From: Climacteris rufus
Taxonomy: Eukaryota > Chordata > Aves > Passeriformes > Climacteridae
Direction: 5' to 3'
NCBI GenBank assembly: GCA_013398175.1
Contig: VZRZ01007310.1
Location: forward strand, 9,788-73,787
DNA: 64,000 bases
Every line of letters begins with the position of its first letter. Within the stretch, counting starts at the first letter, position 1. Of the stretch, positions 1 through 12,200 are shown in pieces. The notes under the pieces were generated by a model. That model was not told the origin of the DNA and searched no databases. It saw only the letters and a list, made by a program, of their open reading frames with translations. The position numbers and the translations under genes are program-made.

Positions 1-3000
1 TTTCCTGCTTTACATGGAAAATCTGTCTCTGTTTTCAATGCCGACCCTCCCAGAGAGGTCAGGTACAGTATCACCCTGTGCAGGGAACAGAGATGGGATC
101 AACAGCTCTGGTTTGGGGGTTGCATCCCAAAGGATTGTCTGGGAGTGATACCCGCCCAAGCTCAGCTATTTATTTGGCTGCTTAATCTCAACATTATTTA
201 AGCACTGGTTCAATGCAATAAACAAGAAAAAGTCACCACTGGGGTCTGCCCTGGAAGTGGCAAGGGAAGTGCCAGGAGCTTGTTTTTGTCTGAAAATAAC
301 TTTTTACTTGGGCTTAAGTAGCTGCAGCCAGAGCTAATGCCAGGCCCTGGGCAACAAGAACTGGCAGCAAGAAATTGGAGCCCAAAATGCCCCAAGGAGC
401 TGCACCAGGAGCTATGGGGCTTTTGTTTCAATTGTTCCCCTTCACTTTCTGGCTGAGGCTCAGTCTGACTGTGGGAAGTGGCTGGATCACAGGGGAACCT
501 GCCTGGAGCATGTGCCCACACCAGCATCATCGTCCTGCCCCATCTTCCTCCTTCCCAGCTCAGCAGCATCCTCCAGGGAGGCATTTCTGAGTCACACAGG
601 GATCGTTTCAAAATACAAAGCTGCTTGATTAATTAATCTGGTAGGGTGAAAAGACCTGTGCCTTCTCCAGGGAGAGCAGCATCTGTGTATCCCTCATCTT
701 CAGTTCCACCTGTGGACACCGTTTCCAGAGTATTTGTGGAATTTTAATGGTGCTGGTTTCGGCAGATGGGTGCTGTGGATGCTGTCCTCACAGTATATTG
801 GGAATAAACTGGGCAGGGATAGGGCAAGGTTAGAAACAGAAATTAAAAGAGAAAATTAAAATATACACCCTGGATGGATCCCTCTATTGACTGCTTGCCT
901 GCAGAGCTGTGAAGCCCTGGAAGCCCTGGAGATCTCACACTGTAGCCTGTGAAGGGCAATGCTTGGTGGTGCCTTCTGTCCTGCTCAGGAACAGGCTGGT
1001 TACACTATGGATTAAATATCCAGCTGTTGTCAACCCCCAGGGTATCCCACCCCAGGATGTGCAGGTATCCCACTGCAGGAAGAGATTCCTACCAAAAGAA
1101 GGGGGATTTCATCAAAAACACCAGCAAAGAAAATTGGAGGGTTGTCCCCAACACCAATATGTCCAGGCTGACCAGGACTAACCCTGGGGGTCCCTTGGAC
1201 CAGAGGGTGGAGGTTGGAGAGGCCAAGGGCACCACTAATTGCAGTTATCCCCACACACATACCAAGGGACCTCTCAGCTAGTACATGGATACAGGACAGC
1301 TTAGTTTGGGCCAAAAATGTGGAAAGTGGGTTGAGGGAACCACTGCCACAGGCTGTGTGTGGGAGAGGTGCCCTGGGGATGTGCACACCCTGCCAGTGGC
1401 TGTAAGAGGGCCTCTCATGCCCAGGGACACCCCAGTAGTGCCTGCGGTGCTCCAGATTTGCCGCTGGGACATCTCTGTCCCCAGGGAGCACAACAACCAC
1501 AGGTGGGGATGATCAATCCACTCCTGACGCTGCTTAGCCCTAAGCTCGTTTGCAGCCCTTTTTCCTCCTCCTCTTCGACCTCATCCTCCTCCTCCTCTCC
1601 CCAGAGTATGGCAGGTCACAGCAATGAATCTGCTTGGCCAGAGAGTTCCTTCCTTAAGAGTTAAGGTCTGTGTGAAGGAGAGGGCTCTATTCCCGGTGTA
1701 CACTTGCAGTGCAGCCAGGACTGAGTGATCCTGACCATAAATCTCCCGATGAGGTGTTGAGAAGATGAAGTGTTGGGGGCAGTTTGACCTGTGCTGGGTG
1801 ACAGTGCAGCTTTCATCCCTCATGGTTAAAGATGAGGAAGATGATGGGTGTGGGAGTGCTCCCTGGGGCTTTAACACCCTGGGACATTTTGGCAGGGGGC
1901 TGCCTTTTTTTGCTTTATTTAAAAAAAGGGCAGTAGTGTGATACAAAATGCCTCTCTGCATTAATGAGCCAGCACTGAGCCAAAAGTACCCATCCTAGTG
2001 CTTCCTGATACCCAAGGGAGCTGGGATGGGGCTGGAGCTGGGGTGGGTTTGGGAGTAGTTGCTTAATTTTATTGTTTTTCTTTCTGTGTGGGTTTGGGGG
2101 TGTCCTGTACAGGCTCCTTGGCACTCCACACTCTGCACATTAATCCTACTATAGAAATGGGCTGAGTAATGTGGGATGGATCCCCCTAGGTCTGGTCCTG
2201 GGTCCAAAGCCAGAAGTGCCCCCAGTGTTATCAGCATCCATGTAATGTGTCCTGACAGCCAAGTGCTAGCACAGGGCTGGAGCCCAAACCTCTGGGGCTT
2301 TGCCTTGAAGCCCATCAGGGACCACTGCCCATGCTGGGGACAAAAAGCAAAAGATGCTCCTGGACCTGTAGGAGTGCTGCAGTGATGCTTAACTGAGGAG
2401 TTGGGGATGGAGTAGGGATGAAGCCAAGGCCACCAACCTGGCTGTTGCATGACCCAAGGTCACTCCCCACCTCTGCTTTTGACTTTTCTTTCGTGTCTCA
2501 GTTTCCCTAGTGATGGAGCTCATAGCTGAGCTCAGCATGTCCAACCAGGCCTGTTGCCAATGTAATTCCTCCCTTTGACTTTTCAACCCTGTTTATCTCA
2601 GACCCTGGGATGAACAACCCCGGGCTCTCCCAACTGGAAGTGATGGAGTTGCCCCACTGCTGCCAGGCTCCTGCAGCAATTCCCCCTGGAGACCTGAGAG
2701 CAGACCTGACCCACCAGCAACATGACTGGCTCCTGAGCCCCAAAAACAGGAGGAACAGTCTAAAAATAGCCTGTGCTAGAACAAGCTGGAGTGTGAATGG
2801 GATCTTTCTCCTCTCAATGTGATGGCTGCTCCTCCCATTTGAGGTCAGGGATGGAGACATGAGGAAGAACCAGGAATGGGTGATGAAGGGAAGTGACTTT
2901 TGTGGCTTCTTCCCAAAGGATGGGACCTTCAAGACAGACTAATTGCCTTCGGTGTGGGATCTGGAGGCTAGAACTGGTGCGGAGCCACCCAGTAGCCCAG

Positions 3001-4802
3001 ACGTGGTCCCTCGGGAGCTGCTGTCTTCTGCACAGCCGGAACAAGGGCCTGGGTTTGGGTTTAATTTATTTGCATCTGGATTGCCATGGTGTTTGTTTAC
3101 CTAATATTTTCCCTTGCTTGTAGCCAGGCAAATGCCACAGACAACATTACCACACCACCTCCTGCTCTGGCTGTGAGGGGGATAAAGACACTCTAGGCTT
3201 GGGACATCCACTTAGAGGGGCTAGAATGGGAGAAACTTTAAGGAAAAGCCTTTCTAGTTCCTGGGATGGCCCCAGCTGAGTGAAGGGTCATGGCTGAGCA
3301 TGGAAGTGGGCGTTTGCCATCACTGCGCTTATTCCCTGGGGAAATGAGCTGAGAACACTTTTCCCCTGAGCACTTTGGATGGAGTTCCAATGTCCCTTGT
3401 GCTGGGGTGTCCCTTCACCAGCAATGGCAACAATCCTGCTCAGCAAAGCGTCATGGTTGGGGTGGATGGGCCATGTGGGACCACGTCCCTGGTGCCACTG
3501 ATGTTCCTGCAGTGTGTCCGGGAGAGGGACGTGCTGAGAGACCCTTGGGAACCATCATCAGCCCAGTCACCCTTCCCCACAGGGGTCCCAAAGCTGATGA
3601 TGGTGTTTCTGGCAGGACACATTGGTTGTCAGATAATGTTGTCAGAACTGGGAGCTGTGGGACAGACTGGGACCCACAGGAGCCTGGAGGAGCTCAGAGA
3701 TGCTCCCCAGGTGATGCTAAGTGGTGCCTAGAGTGGGGGCAGGTGATGTCTTGGCCATTGTTTTTGGGGCTGTGGTTCATGCCCAGCCATGACCCATCAC
3801 ACCAGTCTGAAGGTGCTGGGACCTCCCCAAGCCCCAACTCCCTGGAACAGGGCTGTTTTTGTCGTGACCCTGCTGGGGTTGGGGAGGGCAGGATCTGGGG
3901 GGGGCATGGCTTTGCCGTGGAGCTGTGAGTCACTCGCTGTGACACGGGAAAGCAGTTCTGGTGGTGGCAGTTTCCAAGCTCTCCAGGGTCAGTTTCTGCG
4001 GCTCCTTTGTAATTTTGGCTTTACCAGATGCTGAGATTTAATACTTGGAAGCAAACTGGCCGGGGTCAGGGTGGAAGAGGTGATGGCTGTGTCTGGAGCA
4101 ATAGGAATTCACAGTGCTTTTAAGCACGACATGCCATGTACCACCCTTCCATTTCTGCCTGTTGGGGAATCTGAGGCACAGGGAGGTACCACAGTCAGCT
4201 CCTGGGCTGCCCCTGCCCTCAGGGAAGATCATTCCAGCCAATGCTCAGTCTCCAGCTGCCCGAACTGGGCCAACTGGCTTTTGTTCTCTGTCAGGCCTGC
4301 AGCCAAGATGCCCTGTCAGCTTTTTCTGCCTTATTTCTGTCCCTCCTAAAGCTGCTGCAGCCAGGAAAAAAAAAAGATGAGACCAAAAAAAAAGGATGGA
4401 TTTGACATTTCCCCCCACTCCAATTCAATTGCACTCACTCAGGGTTGGGCAGCAGCTGCTGAGCACAAACTTCACCTGAGCTCACCGCAAATTCCTCCAG
4501 TTCAAAAGGAGGTTTTATACCAAGTGATGCTTCTTTGGGACAAACTTGGACTCTGGGAATAGCTTTTGGCCCTTTTTGGCAGCTTTGGTCCCTCATGTGA
4601 ACACACTGGGAACTGTTTAAAGGGTCTGAAGGCACCAAGAGCCCAGGAAAATGCTGCCCTAGGGCCGGGAGAGCTTTGGCACTGCCACGGCTGCATTTGG
4701 GACGATGGGTCTGGTTTAGGCTGGAAAAACCAAATTACCACAAAGCCAGGCTGAGGGGAGAGACCTGGAGAAAGGTGACAAGAAGGAATTCAGGGCCAGG
4801 CA
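1..4802. other. Region downstream of EPB41, no gene recognised
   Basis: No conserved protein, RNA gene or clear CR1 copy is visible. Short reading frames on both strands have no recognisable domains or splice context. A pyrimidine tract of CTC/CCT units lies at 1559-1604. By vertebrate gene order the next gene might be TMEM200B, but nothing here matches it. Confidence 0.6.
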
Positions 4803-4820
4803 GAGAATTTTGTTTGAAAA

Positions 4821-4826
4821 TTTATT
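4821..4826 (-). terminator. EPB41: Polyadenylation signal AATAAA
   Basis: Minus-strand AATAAA, the first canonical hexamer near the 3' edge of the A/T-rich UTR, followed within 50 nt by the T-rich stretch CCTTCTTGTCACCTTT. Confidence 0.65.
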
Positions 4827-6708
4827 GTAAAATGCAATACAAGAAGCAATACTGAACACTTAGGTCTGTCTAAAAGCTATGGCAACTTTCCATTTGATTT
4901 GCTATGAAAATCCAAAGTAACAGCTTCCATCACTAGTTGATCTAGAAAGTTTTGCCAACTTTAGAGGTTCTTATTTTTATAAAGAGTGTAAATGCCTAGC
5001 CTAGACAATTCACAATTGCCTTAAAAATTTTTACAGAGCTCCTTCATCTTCTCAACTAAATTATTTTATTTTTTTTTTTTACAAGTTTCATCTCTAAGGC
5101 TGGGACACTACCACCTCTTAAGGTAATTGTACAATTAGGAAAATCAGCACACCACAGTTTATTAAAACCAGAAACCAGTCAGTCCTTTGCTAACACATCT
5201 CTGTTGGTCAGGGATTGCTATCAGGCAACCAAAGCCGCCATTCCAGTTTAATGGAGGAGAACAGGAGCTCCTTGCCTTCCTTTCTATAAAAACATTCATT
5301 CATATATAAATAGCTTCCATATAATGTATATTATACAATCAAGACAATCTCTGGGTGAATTTGTGGAGTGGGAAGAGCTGGGAACATTCATATAAATAGA
5401 CCTTAGCTGGTTTGTCCCTAGAGCTGACACAGCACGCTCAGTGCCAAGGATCTTAAATCCCACCAGAGGTGGAAGGGGAGTGGGCAGCTCCACCATGTCC
5501 CTGGATGAAGGTGGGAAAAGAAAAGCTTCTTCTGCTTTTAACTTTTATCTTCTTTCTGGGCTCCCATTCAGCTCCTGAGCTTCGGCACTGTGTTGGCAGG
5601 AGTGGGGTTGGAAACTCCCCAGGTCAGACAGCAGGTCATGGCAAAGGGCACAAGAGGCCATGACTTGTTTAAAATACTTCAGGAGAAGCAAGAACTCAGC
5701 AGGGGGAAGTGTGAGAATGGACAACCTGGAAACAGCCACCCAAAATCCAGGGAAAAATAAAAACAGGGATTTTGTAGTCTATAAGCCCTTTAACGCAGTA
5801 CATCCGCAGTCATGGTGTGCACGTCCTTTTGGAAAGGAACCACTTTTTCTGCTAGCAGGTTTCTCACCCCAGAAATCCCCTGCTCATCATGCTCAAGGGT
5901 ATGGGACACCCCAAGGCAACACCCAGGGACCACGCTCCCCTAAATTCTCCTGACAGCCAAGTGCCTTTAAGTGCTATGGACAAGCTTTATCATGCTAGCT
6001 CTGCCTGGTAAAGCCCAGAAGTCCCCTCCACTGCTCCACACGCCGCTTCACTCCTCAGGTGGCTGCTGCAGGTGAGAAGGAAGGACTGAGTGGCAAAAAA
6101 CTAAATTCTCAGAAAAAGGACAGTGCCAGAGGGTGCTCAGCACGATGGGTGTTTAAGGCAAGCATTACCCAACTAAGCTGTGGACAGTGGGGACACAGAC
6201 CCATTCCAGGGTCTGCACGGCAGAATAAGGAAGGAAAGGGCTTTTCAGGCATTAATAGGAAGACAATCTCTATACTACACCTGTGGAGCTCAGGATTCCC
6301 TAAATCCCCAGAGCAGGATGCCCTGAGCAAGGCAGAGCATTCCAGGAGGGGACCCCATGCCCAGAGGCAGCTGCCAGCATGGGAAGGCTGGAGGCCGAGC
6401 AGGACGCAGGGCCAGCAAGGCTCAAAAAAAACCCAAAATCCAGCAGCTCCAGCAGAGTCTCCAGTCAATACTGACACCTTGATTGAAATTGCACCTCAAG
6501 CTGAGAAGCTGCACCAGCCCCAGTGTAGTTCCAGGGCTGTTTGCAGCTGAACAGCAGTCGCTGCAACCTGAGCTAAATTCAGTGACTTCTGAAACACATT
6601 AATTCAAATTTAAAACTGGAGAGCAACTTTTTTCTTTATTACCATTTTCTTCCCATCCTTGCCTGAGAAGCAGAGCACTCCCTGTCCTCAGCTACCACTG
6701 TGCCACAC

Positions 6709-6725
6709 TATATATATATATATAT
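6709..6725 (+). repeat. (TA)n dinucleotide repeat
   Basis: About eight TA units followed by T-rich sequence, inside the probable 3' UTR. Confidence 0.9.
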
Positions 6726-8369
6726 TTTTATACATTAAAAAAAATCACAACCTCAAAGTGGACTGAAGTGTTCACAAGTGTCTGAGCAGACGCTTTACAG
6801 AGCTTGGTTGGTTTTTTGCTTCTTGAATCTTGAATTTAAATGCTGGAAGGACAGGAAGGACAAACCAGGCAAGAATATTCCCATGAAGCTCAGAGAGCAG
6901 CAGTGGGAGTACATTCAGCCCCTGGAATCATGTTTTTGTGTCACCCTCTCCATGCTGGAGATGGCCTCAGCGGTCTGTAAGCTCACCCTAAAGATTCAGA
7001 CACTCATCCTGATACTTCATTCCAGTAAGGGAGTCATGAAGCCAAATCCAGACCCTCAGGCCAGTGTGGAAGAGGGAATGTCAACACTTCCCATGTGGTT
7101 TGGCTCTATCACAACCAGCAACACCTGATGCCTCCTAAAATTCCTTGTTCAGCCTCTCCAAATACAACTTACAGGTCTAGGAAGGATTGTCTAAAAGAGT
7201 TTAAATTAAATCATAGTAGGATACATGCTCTGGGAAATGGGTAACGTGTTCAGCTTTAAATAACACTGTGAGGGGAGCAAAAAACCCAACCCACAACTTA
7301 TAAAAAAAAAAAACCTCCCTAATTTTAAAAATCATGAACACAAACAAGTGAAAAACTATGACACTGAAAACTTGGTTCCTGTGAATGCTGCAGAAGCCTA
7401 CCTTAATAGCATCCTGAGTCCAAACACCTTAAACACACACTTCTAAGGGCTTTTTAATTTAATGGCATCTAGAAAACACAAACAGCTGGGGAGCACTCAG
7501 CAGAGACACACGGGAGGAAGGCGAGATGCTAACACAGTCCTCTTAAAACTCTACAATTCACAGTATAAGATATTGAAGCAACTTCCAGTATTCCTTAAAT
7601 CTAGTTAACTACTCAGATGTCTGCATAGGCTATACCACAAAACCCTACTGTGATCACATGTTGGGGCTGGAACCCAGTGGGGAGGGAGCTTGGAGCAGCC
7701 CAGGGACCGTTGTAGGGCTGGAGCTCCCCAGAGCTACAAAAATAATCCAGAGGCAATTGGAAATGCTGCACAAAAAGTCTTACTCTTTAAACTGACTCTC
7801 CTGGCAGAAGGAGCCATGGCTTTGTGAAGGCGCGTACGGATCCCGCACTGGGAGTACGCATGGATGCAGCTCCATTATCCACGGCACGAGTTAAAACAGG
7901 GAGCCATGGAGCCCTGTGAGGTGGAGGGGGGGTCTGTGTCTGAACAGGCTTTGTGTGAGAGGGAATGCAAAATTGAAAACCTGTAAAAAACATTCAGTAC
8001 AGTTAGAAATATGGCATATTTCTATCACAAAAGATATAAAAAAACCCAACGAAACAAAACCCTATATCCAACAGGATCCAGTGGAGTTTGGAAGAATCCC
8101 AAGTAAAATGTCAAAGCGCAACTCTTAAAGAATGATATGAATGTCTCTGAGTGTCAAGTCTGAAATCCGAGGTCTCTGTGCTCCAGGTAGTTTCTTGGTA
8201 GTTTTGCTGGGTTTCTTTTTCCTGATATTGTGGCTGGCAGGAACATTTCCTAGGAAAAAAGGAACAGGGTAAGTTACAGCTACGAACAGCAGCTTACTGG
8301 GAGATACAGGAATCTGCTTCCCTGAAGTGGATGGAAAATGAATTCAGGTGAGTTACCACTGATGGCAGG

Positions 8370-8690
8370 TGGGAAGTGCTTAAAGGGGCTTTAAGAGAGC
8401 TGGAGAGGGATTTTGAACAAGAGTCTGGAATGACAGAACAAGGGGGAATGGCTTCCCACTGCCAAGAGGGCAGGGTTAGATGGGACATTGGGAAGGAATT
8501 CTTCCATGTAAAGATGGTGAAGCCCTGGCACAGGTTGCCCAGAGAGGCTGTGGCTGCCCCATCCCTGGAAGTGTTTAAGACCAGGCTGGACGGGGCTTGG
8601 AGCAACCTGGGGTAGTGGAAGGTGTCCCTGCACATGGCAAGGGGTGAAACTGGATGAGCTTTAAGGTCCTGTCCAAGATTCTGTGATCAC
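8370..8690 (+). mobile_element. CR1 fragment (3' end)
   Basis: Contains the typical CR1 3'-end phrases GTTGCCCAGAGAGGCTGTGG, CCATCCCTGGAAGTGTTTAA and AAGATTCTGTGATC in plus orientation. It lies in the intron between the last coding exon and the 3' UTR exon. All reading frames over it are incidental. Confidence 0.9.
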
Positions 8691-9143
8691 TGGTATGGGG
8701 CAGGATGGGATTTACAGTACTGAGGCACAGGCAGAGCTCCTGGATTCCTTGAGCAGCTCCTTCCCAAACTTATCAAAACTGCAGAAAAGGGAATTTCCAG
8801 GCAAGCTTGGGGTCCAGCTTGGGAGTTACTGGGCACTGACATGGGCAGGGGTCTATGTGGCACCTACAGCTCCGTGTGCTCCCAGTACATCGCAGATATT
8901 CGGGAAGGCAAAGTAGCCTCATGGCAGGAGCTGTGTAGCTTTTAACCCATTTTGGCTCATTTCCACAGGATTAGTCTGTCTGTGACTGCCTTATCAGCCT
9001 CCATGGATCCAACAGGAACAGCCCGAGCAGGACTTGGCAGAGAACAATGATCATTTTACTTCAACTCTGACCGTATTAACCCAAACCTCATGTGCACAGA
9101 GATCAATCACCCCCTGCCCCCACCTGAGGTGGTCTCTACTCAC

Positions 9144-9251
9144 ACAGCCCAGCTACTCCTCCGCAATCTCAGTCTCCTGGTGCACAACCACTTTGGTCAC
9201 TGACATGTCTGGGTGCTGTTCCTTGGCAGCCTTGATTGCCTGCACCAGGAC
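9144..9251 (-). CDS. EPB41: EPB41 coding exon 19: last coding exon and stop
   Basis: Acceptor CGCTGTCCCACAG, then 32 residues VLVQAIKAAKEQHPDMSVTK, VVVHQETEIAEE and a TAG stop at 9155-9153. The VLVQAIK start is specific to 4.1R (paralogues have ALAQAI). Nine bases after the stop a consensus donor GTGAGT (9143-9138) suggests that the 3' UTR continues in a separate exon. Confidence 0.95.
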
Positions 9252-12200
9252 CTGTGGGACAGCGTGGGAGAGCACAGGTTAGAGCATGTCAGAGTGTGTC
9301 AGAGCTTGTGTCAAAGCAACCCACCCTCCCCAAGGGCACAAGAACCTGCTTCTAACTCTGGGGCGTGAAAAATAAAAGTGGATCCACTTCATAGAATTAC
9401 AGAAGATCCCAAGTTGGAAGGGACCCACAGCGATCATCAAGTCCAACCCCTGTCCCTGCCCAGACACCCCAACAACCCCACCCTGGGCATCCCTGGCAGC
9501 GCTGTCCAAACGCCCCTGGAGCTCTGGCAGCCTTGGGGCCGTGCCCATTCCCTGGGGAGCCTGGGCAGTGCCCAGCACCCTCTGGGGGAAGAACCTTTCC
9601 CTGCTCTCCAGCCTGAGCCTCCCCTGGCCCAGCTCCAGCCGTGCCCTGGGTCCTGTCCCTGTCCCAGAGAGCAGAGATCGGAGCTGCCCCTCGGGAGGAG
9701 CTGCAGCCCCGCTGAGCTCTGCCCTCAGCCTGCTCTGCCCCAGCTGAACACACAAAGTGCCCTCAGGCACCCCTCACATGGCCCCTCCTGACCCTTCACC
9801 ATCTCCACAGCCTCCTTTGGAATCTCTCTAATTGCTTTAGGTCTTCAATTGTGGTGCTCAAAGCTGCCCCAAGGACTTAATTTTGCTGACTTTTGGTGCT
9901 ATTACATTATTTCTGAAGAGAACAGCTCCGTATGAAGAACATCCCCCATCTCTCCACCACCCCATGGTAGAAGATGGATGAGAGCAATTAAGCAAACCCT
10001 GTTTATTCTTCCAGCAAGTGTGATGGGCACATTTCAGATCTCAGATATTTTCTGTTGGAATTAATAAAGTAGATCTTGTCATAAGAATATTCTCCACCCC
10101 CACAATACTTGCAACTAAATTTAAAGTCAAAGTATAATTCTCTGATGACAAAATCATCACTTCCAACACATGCAACAGGCCAATGAGGCTGAGTCATCAG
10201 AAAGGTTTCATATAAAGCCAATGAGATTTAATGCAGGTGCTGGGTGCTCTGAAGTGACTTCTGGCAATAGTGCTTCAAACTTAGGGGAAAATTAATGCAG
10301 ATCAGCCAGATGTCAAGGAAAACTTTTTATTTCACATTTTTATGGAGTTTTGAAAAAAAACTACAACTGTCCAAAACAATTTTGGAATCAAAACTTTGCT
10401 GCCAACACCAGTTTCAGAATAGAATTCAGCTTTGCTGGCTCAGCTGCATAATGTCAAAAAGGAATTTATTACTGATATAGAATCAAAAAATGGATTGGGT
10501 GAGAATGGATCTAAAAGCTCATCCCATTCCACCCCCTGCCATGGGCAGGGACACTTTTCACTGTCCCAGGTTGCTCCAAGCCCCGTCCAACCTGGCCTTG
10601 AACACTTCCAGGGATGGGGCAGCCACAACTTGTAAAAAGAGGAATTTTGAAGTTTTATTTCTACCCCAGTAAAATTTCCCTGGCTAATTTTTTTGGTGAC
10701 ATTTTCTTTGAATGGGCAATCTGACTGTCTCATTTTTGCCAGCTCTGGGAAGCTCTTTTGGATGACATCCACACTCTTACCTGATCGTGGTCTACATCTG
10801 CATCTCCTGTGATAACAATCCTCTTCTCAATCCGTGTCTCTGAAATGCCACCTTTCACAGTCTGGAACAGAAGGAAACGCTGCTGTTAGTGTATAAGTGC
10901 AGAGGAGTTTGAGCTCACTGGGACTGCCTATCTAAAGACAGTATCCAAAAATAGTGTCACCAAATAGTGCCATTGTACCACAGCATCAGAGTCATGGGGG
11001 AAACTGCTGCTGCTCAAGGAAAAACTGTCAAATAGTCATTTTTTATAGCTGAGCCAGGGAAGAGCTCTTTCTCACAGTACAGCTCTTCATGCTGTCCCAG
11101 AGTACAGTCAGAGCCCATGTCCAGACTGTGCTGCAATTAATGCACAATCCACAGATTTAACACAGGCAAACCTGAGCCCTTCGAGCTTTGCTCCAGGCAC
11201 CAATCATGTATGTGAAAGGCCATTTCAAAAGCTTTTTAAAATCTCATTCATCTCTGCCCATCTCTCCATCAGTTTGAGTTGGTGTTTTGTGGTGTTCCCT
11301 GGTGTTACCTTGGAAGACTGGGTGGTGGTGGTGCTGCTGGTGGTTTCCGAAGTGATGGTCTGGGCAGTCAGCAGGATGCCAGGGTCTAAATCCCCATTGC
11401 CACCATCTGTCTGTGGGACACAAGAATAGGCCATCAGTCCCTGAGCAGTGGGGACAGAAGCAGGAGCTCCATACTACCAGAGCAGGACACAATCTGAGGA
11501 CAGAAGCTCCATCGTGGACCACAGGACACAAAACGTCAACCTGTGCCCAGGTGTACAAGAGCTGGTCAGGTCTCTGAAAGCTCAGAGTCCCTGGGCTTTA
11601 AGGCTGGAAAAGCACCGATCTTGCAGAGAGAACCTGTGACACCCCTCAGACCAGGAGGGCTGGGATGTACCCAAATCTGGGCACACTGCTGGCCCCACGG
11701 TGCTGGTCATACCGTCCATGCCTGAACCATGATGGGAGACCAGTGCAAACACTGATCCTAAATTCCACCTGCCTGCATCCATGGAGATCCACAAAGCCAA
11801 GAACACAACCTGATTCAGAAGGTACTTGTCACCCTTCCTCCCTCCTGACAATACCTTGCACATCCCTCACTTTATGTTCTGCAGAGGCAATGAACATCCA
11901 GATATTAGCTGAAACAGGAATAACTTTTAGAGGTGGTTCTTGGATCTTATCCTGCCTGACTCAACCACTCAAGGTCTGCCAAAAATCCCAAACTAAGTGA
12001 TCTTGGCCAGCTCATCCTGGCTGTTCTGCCTACATCCCCACTGGGCAGCGTCCTCAGCTCAGCAGTGGGACAATATCTGGAATTACCACAAGGTGGGACC
12101 ATTTTCCACAGTCTGGAAGAAATATCATGGTCCATCACATCCTGGTGCAGGCATGGCTGACTGATCCCAGCCCTGGAGATCACTTTTCCTTTTCATTTCC

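Larger units (their letters stand above)
4803..8249 (-). other. EPB41: Probable 3' UTR terminal exon of EPB41
   Basis: A strong acceptor (GTTCCTTTTTTCCTAG) at 8250 starts an exon with no conserved reading frame that runs to an AATAAA at 4826-4821, with cleavage expected near 4803 and a T-rich downstream element beyond. The region is free of CR1 copies, unlike the neighbouring introns and the 8.3-8.7 kb intron, which fits a transcribed UTR under some constraint. It is A/T-rich in the distal part (4800-5450) and contains a short TA repeat. Exact start and end are inferred. Confidence 0.65.

Noticed and set aside
1559..1612. Long pyrimidine tract ending CTCCCCAG on the plus strand, resembling an acceptor
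   Set aside because: The sequence after it has no conserved frame and no following donor; treated as a simple pyrimidine-rich repeat.
1..4800. Search for TMEM200B, the expected neighbour of EPB41 in vertebrate gene order
   Set aside because: No reading frame with membrane segments or recognisable TMEM200B sequence is present in this stretch.
9378..9791. Open frames on both strands over the GC-rich block
   Set aside because: They lie entirely within a CR1 copy; the same holds for frames at 16004-16510, 12564-12920, 52835-53323 and 62767-63093.
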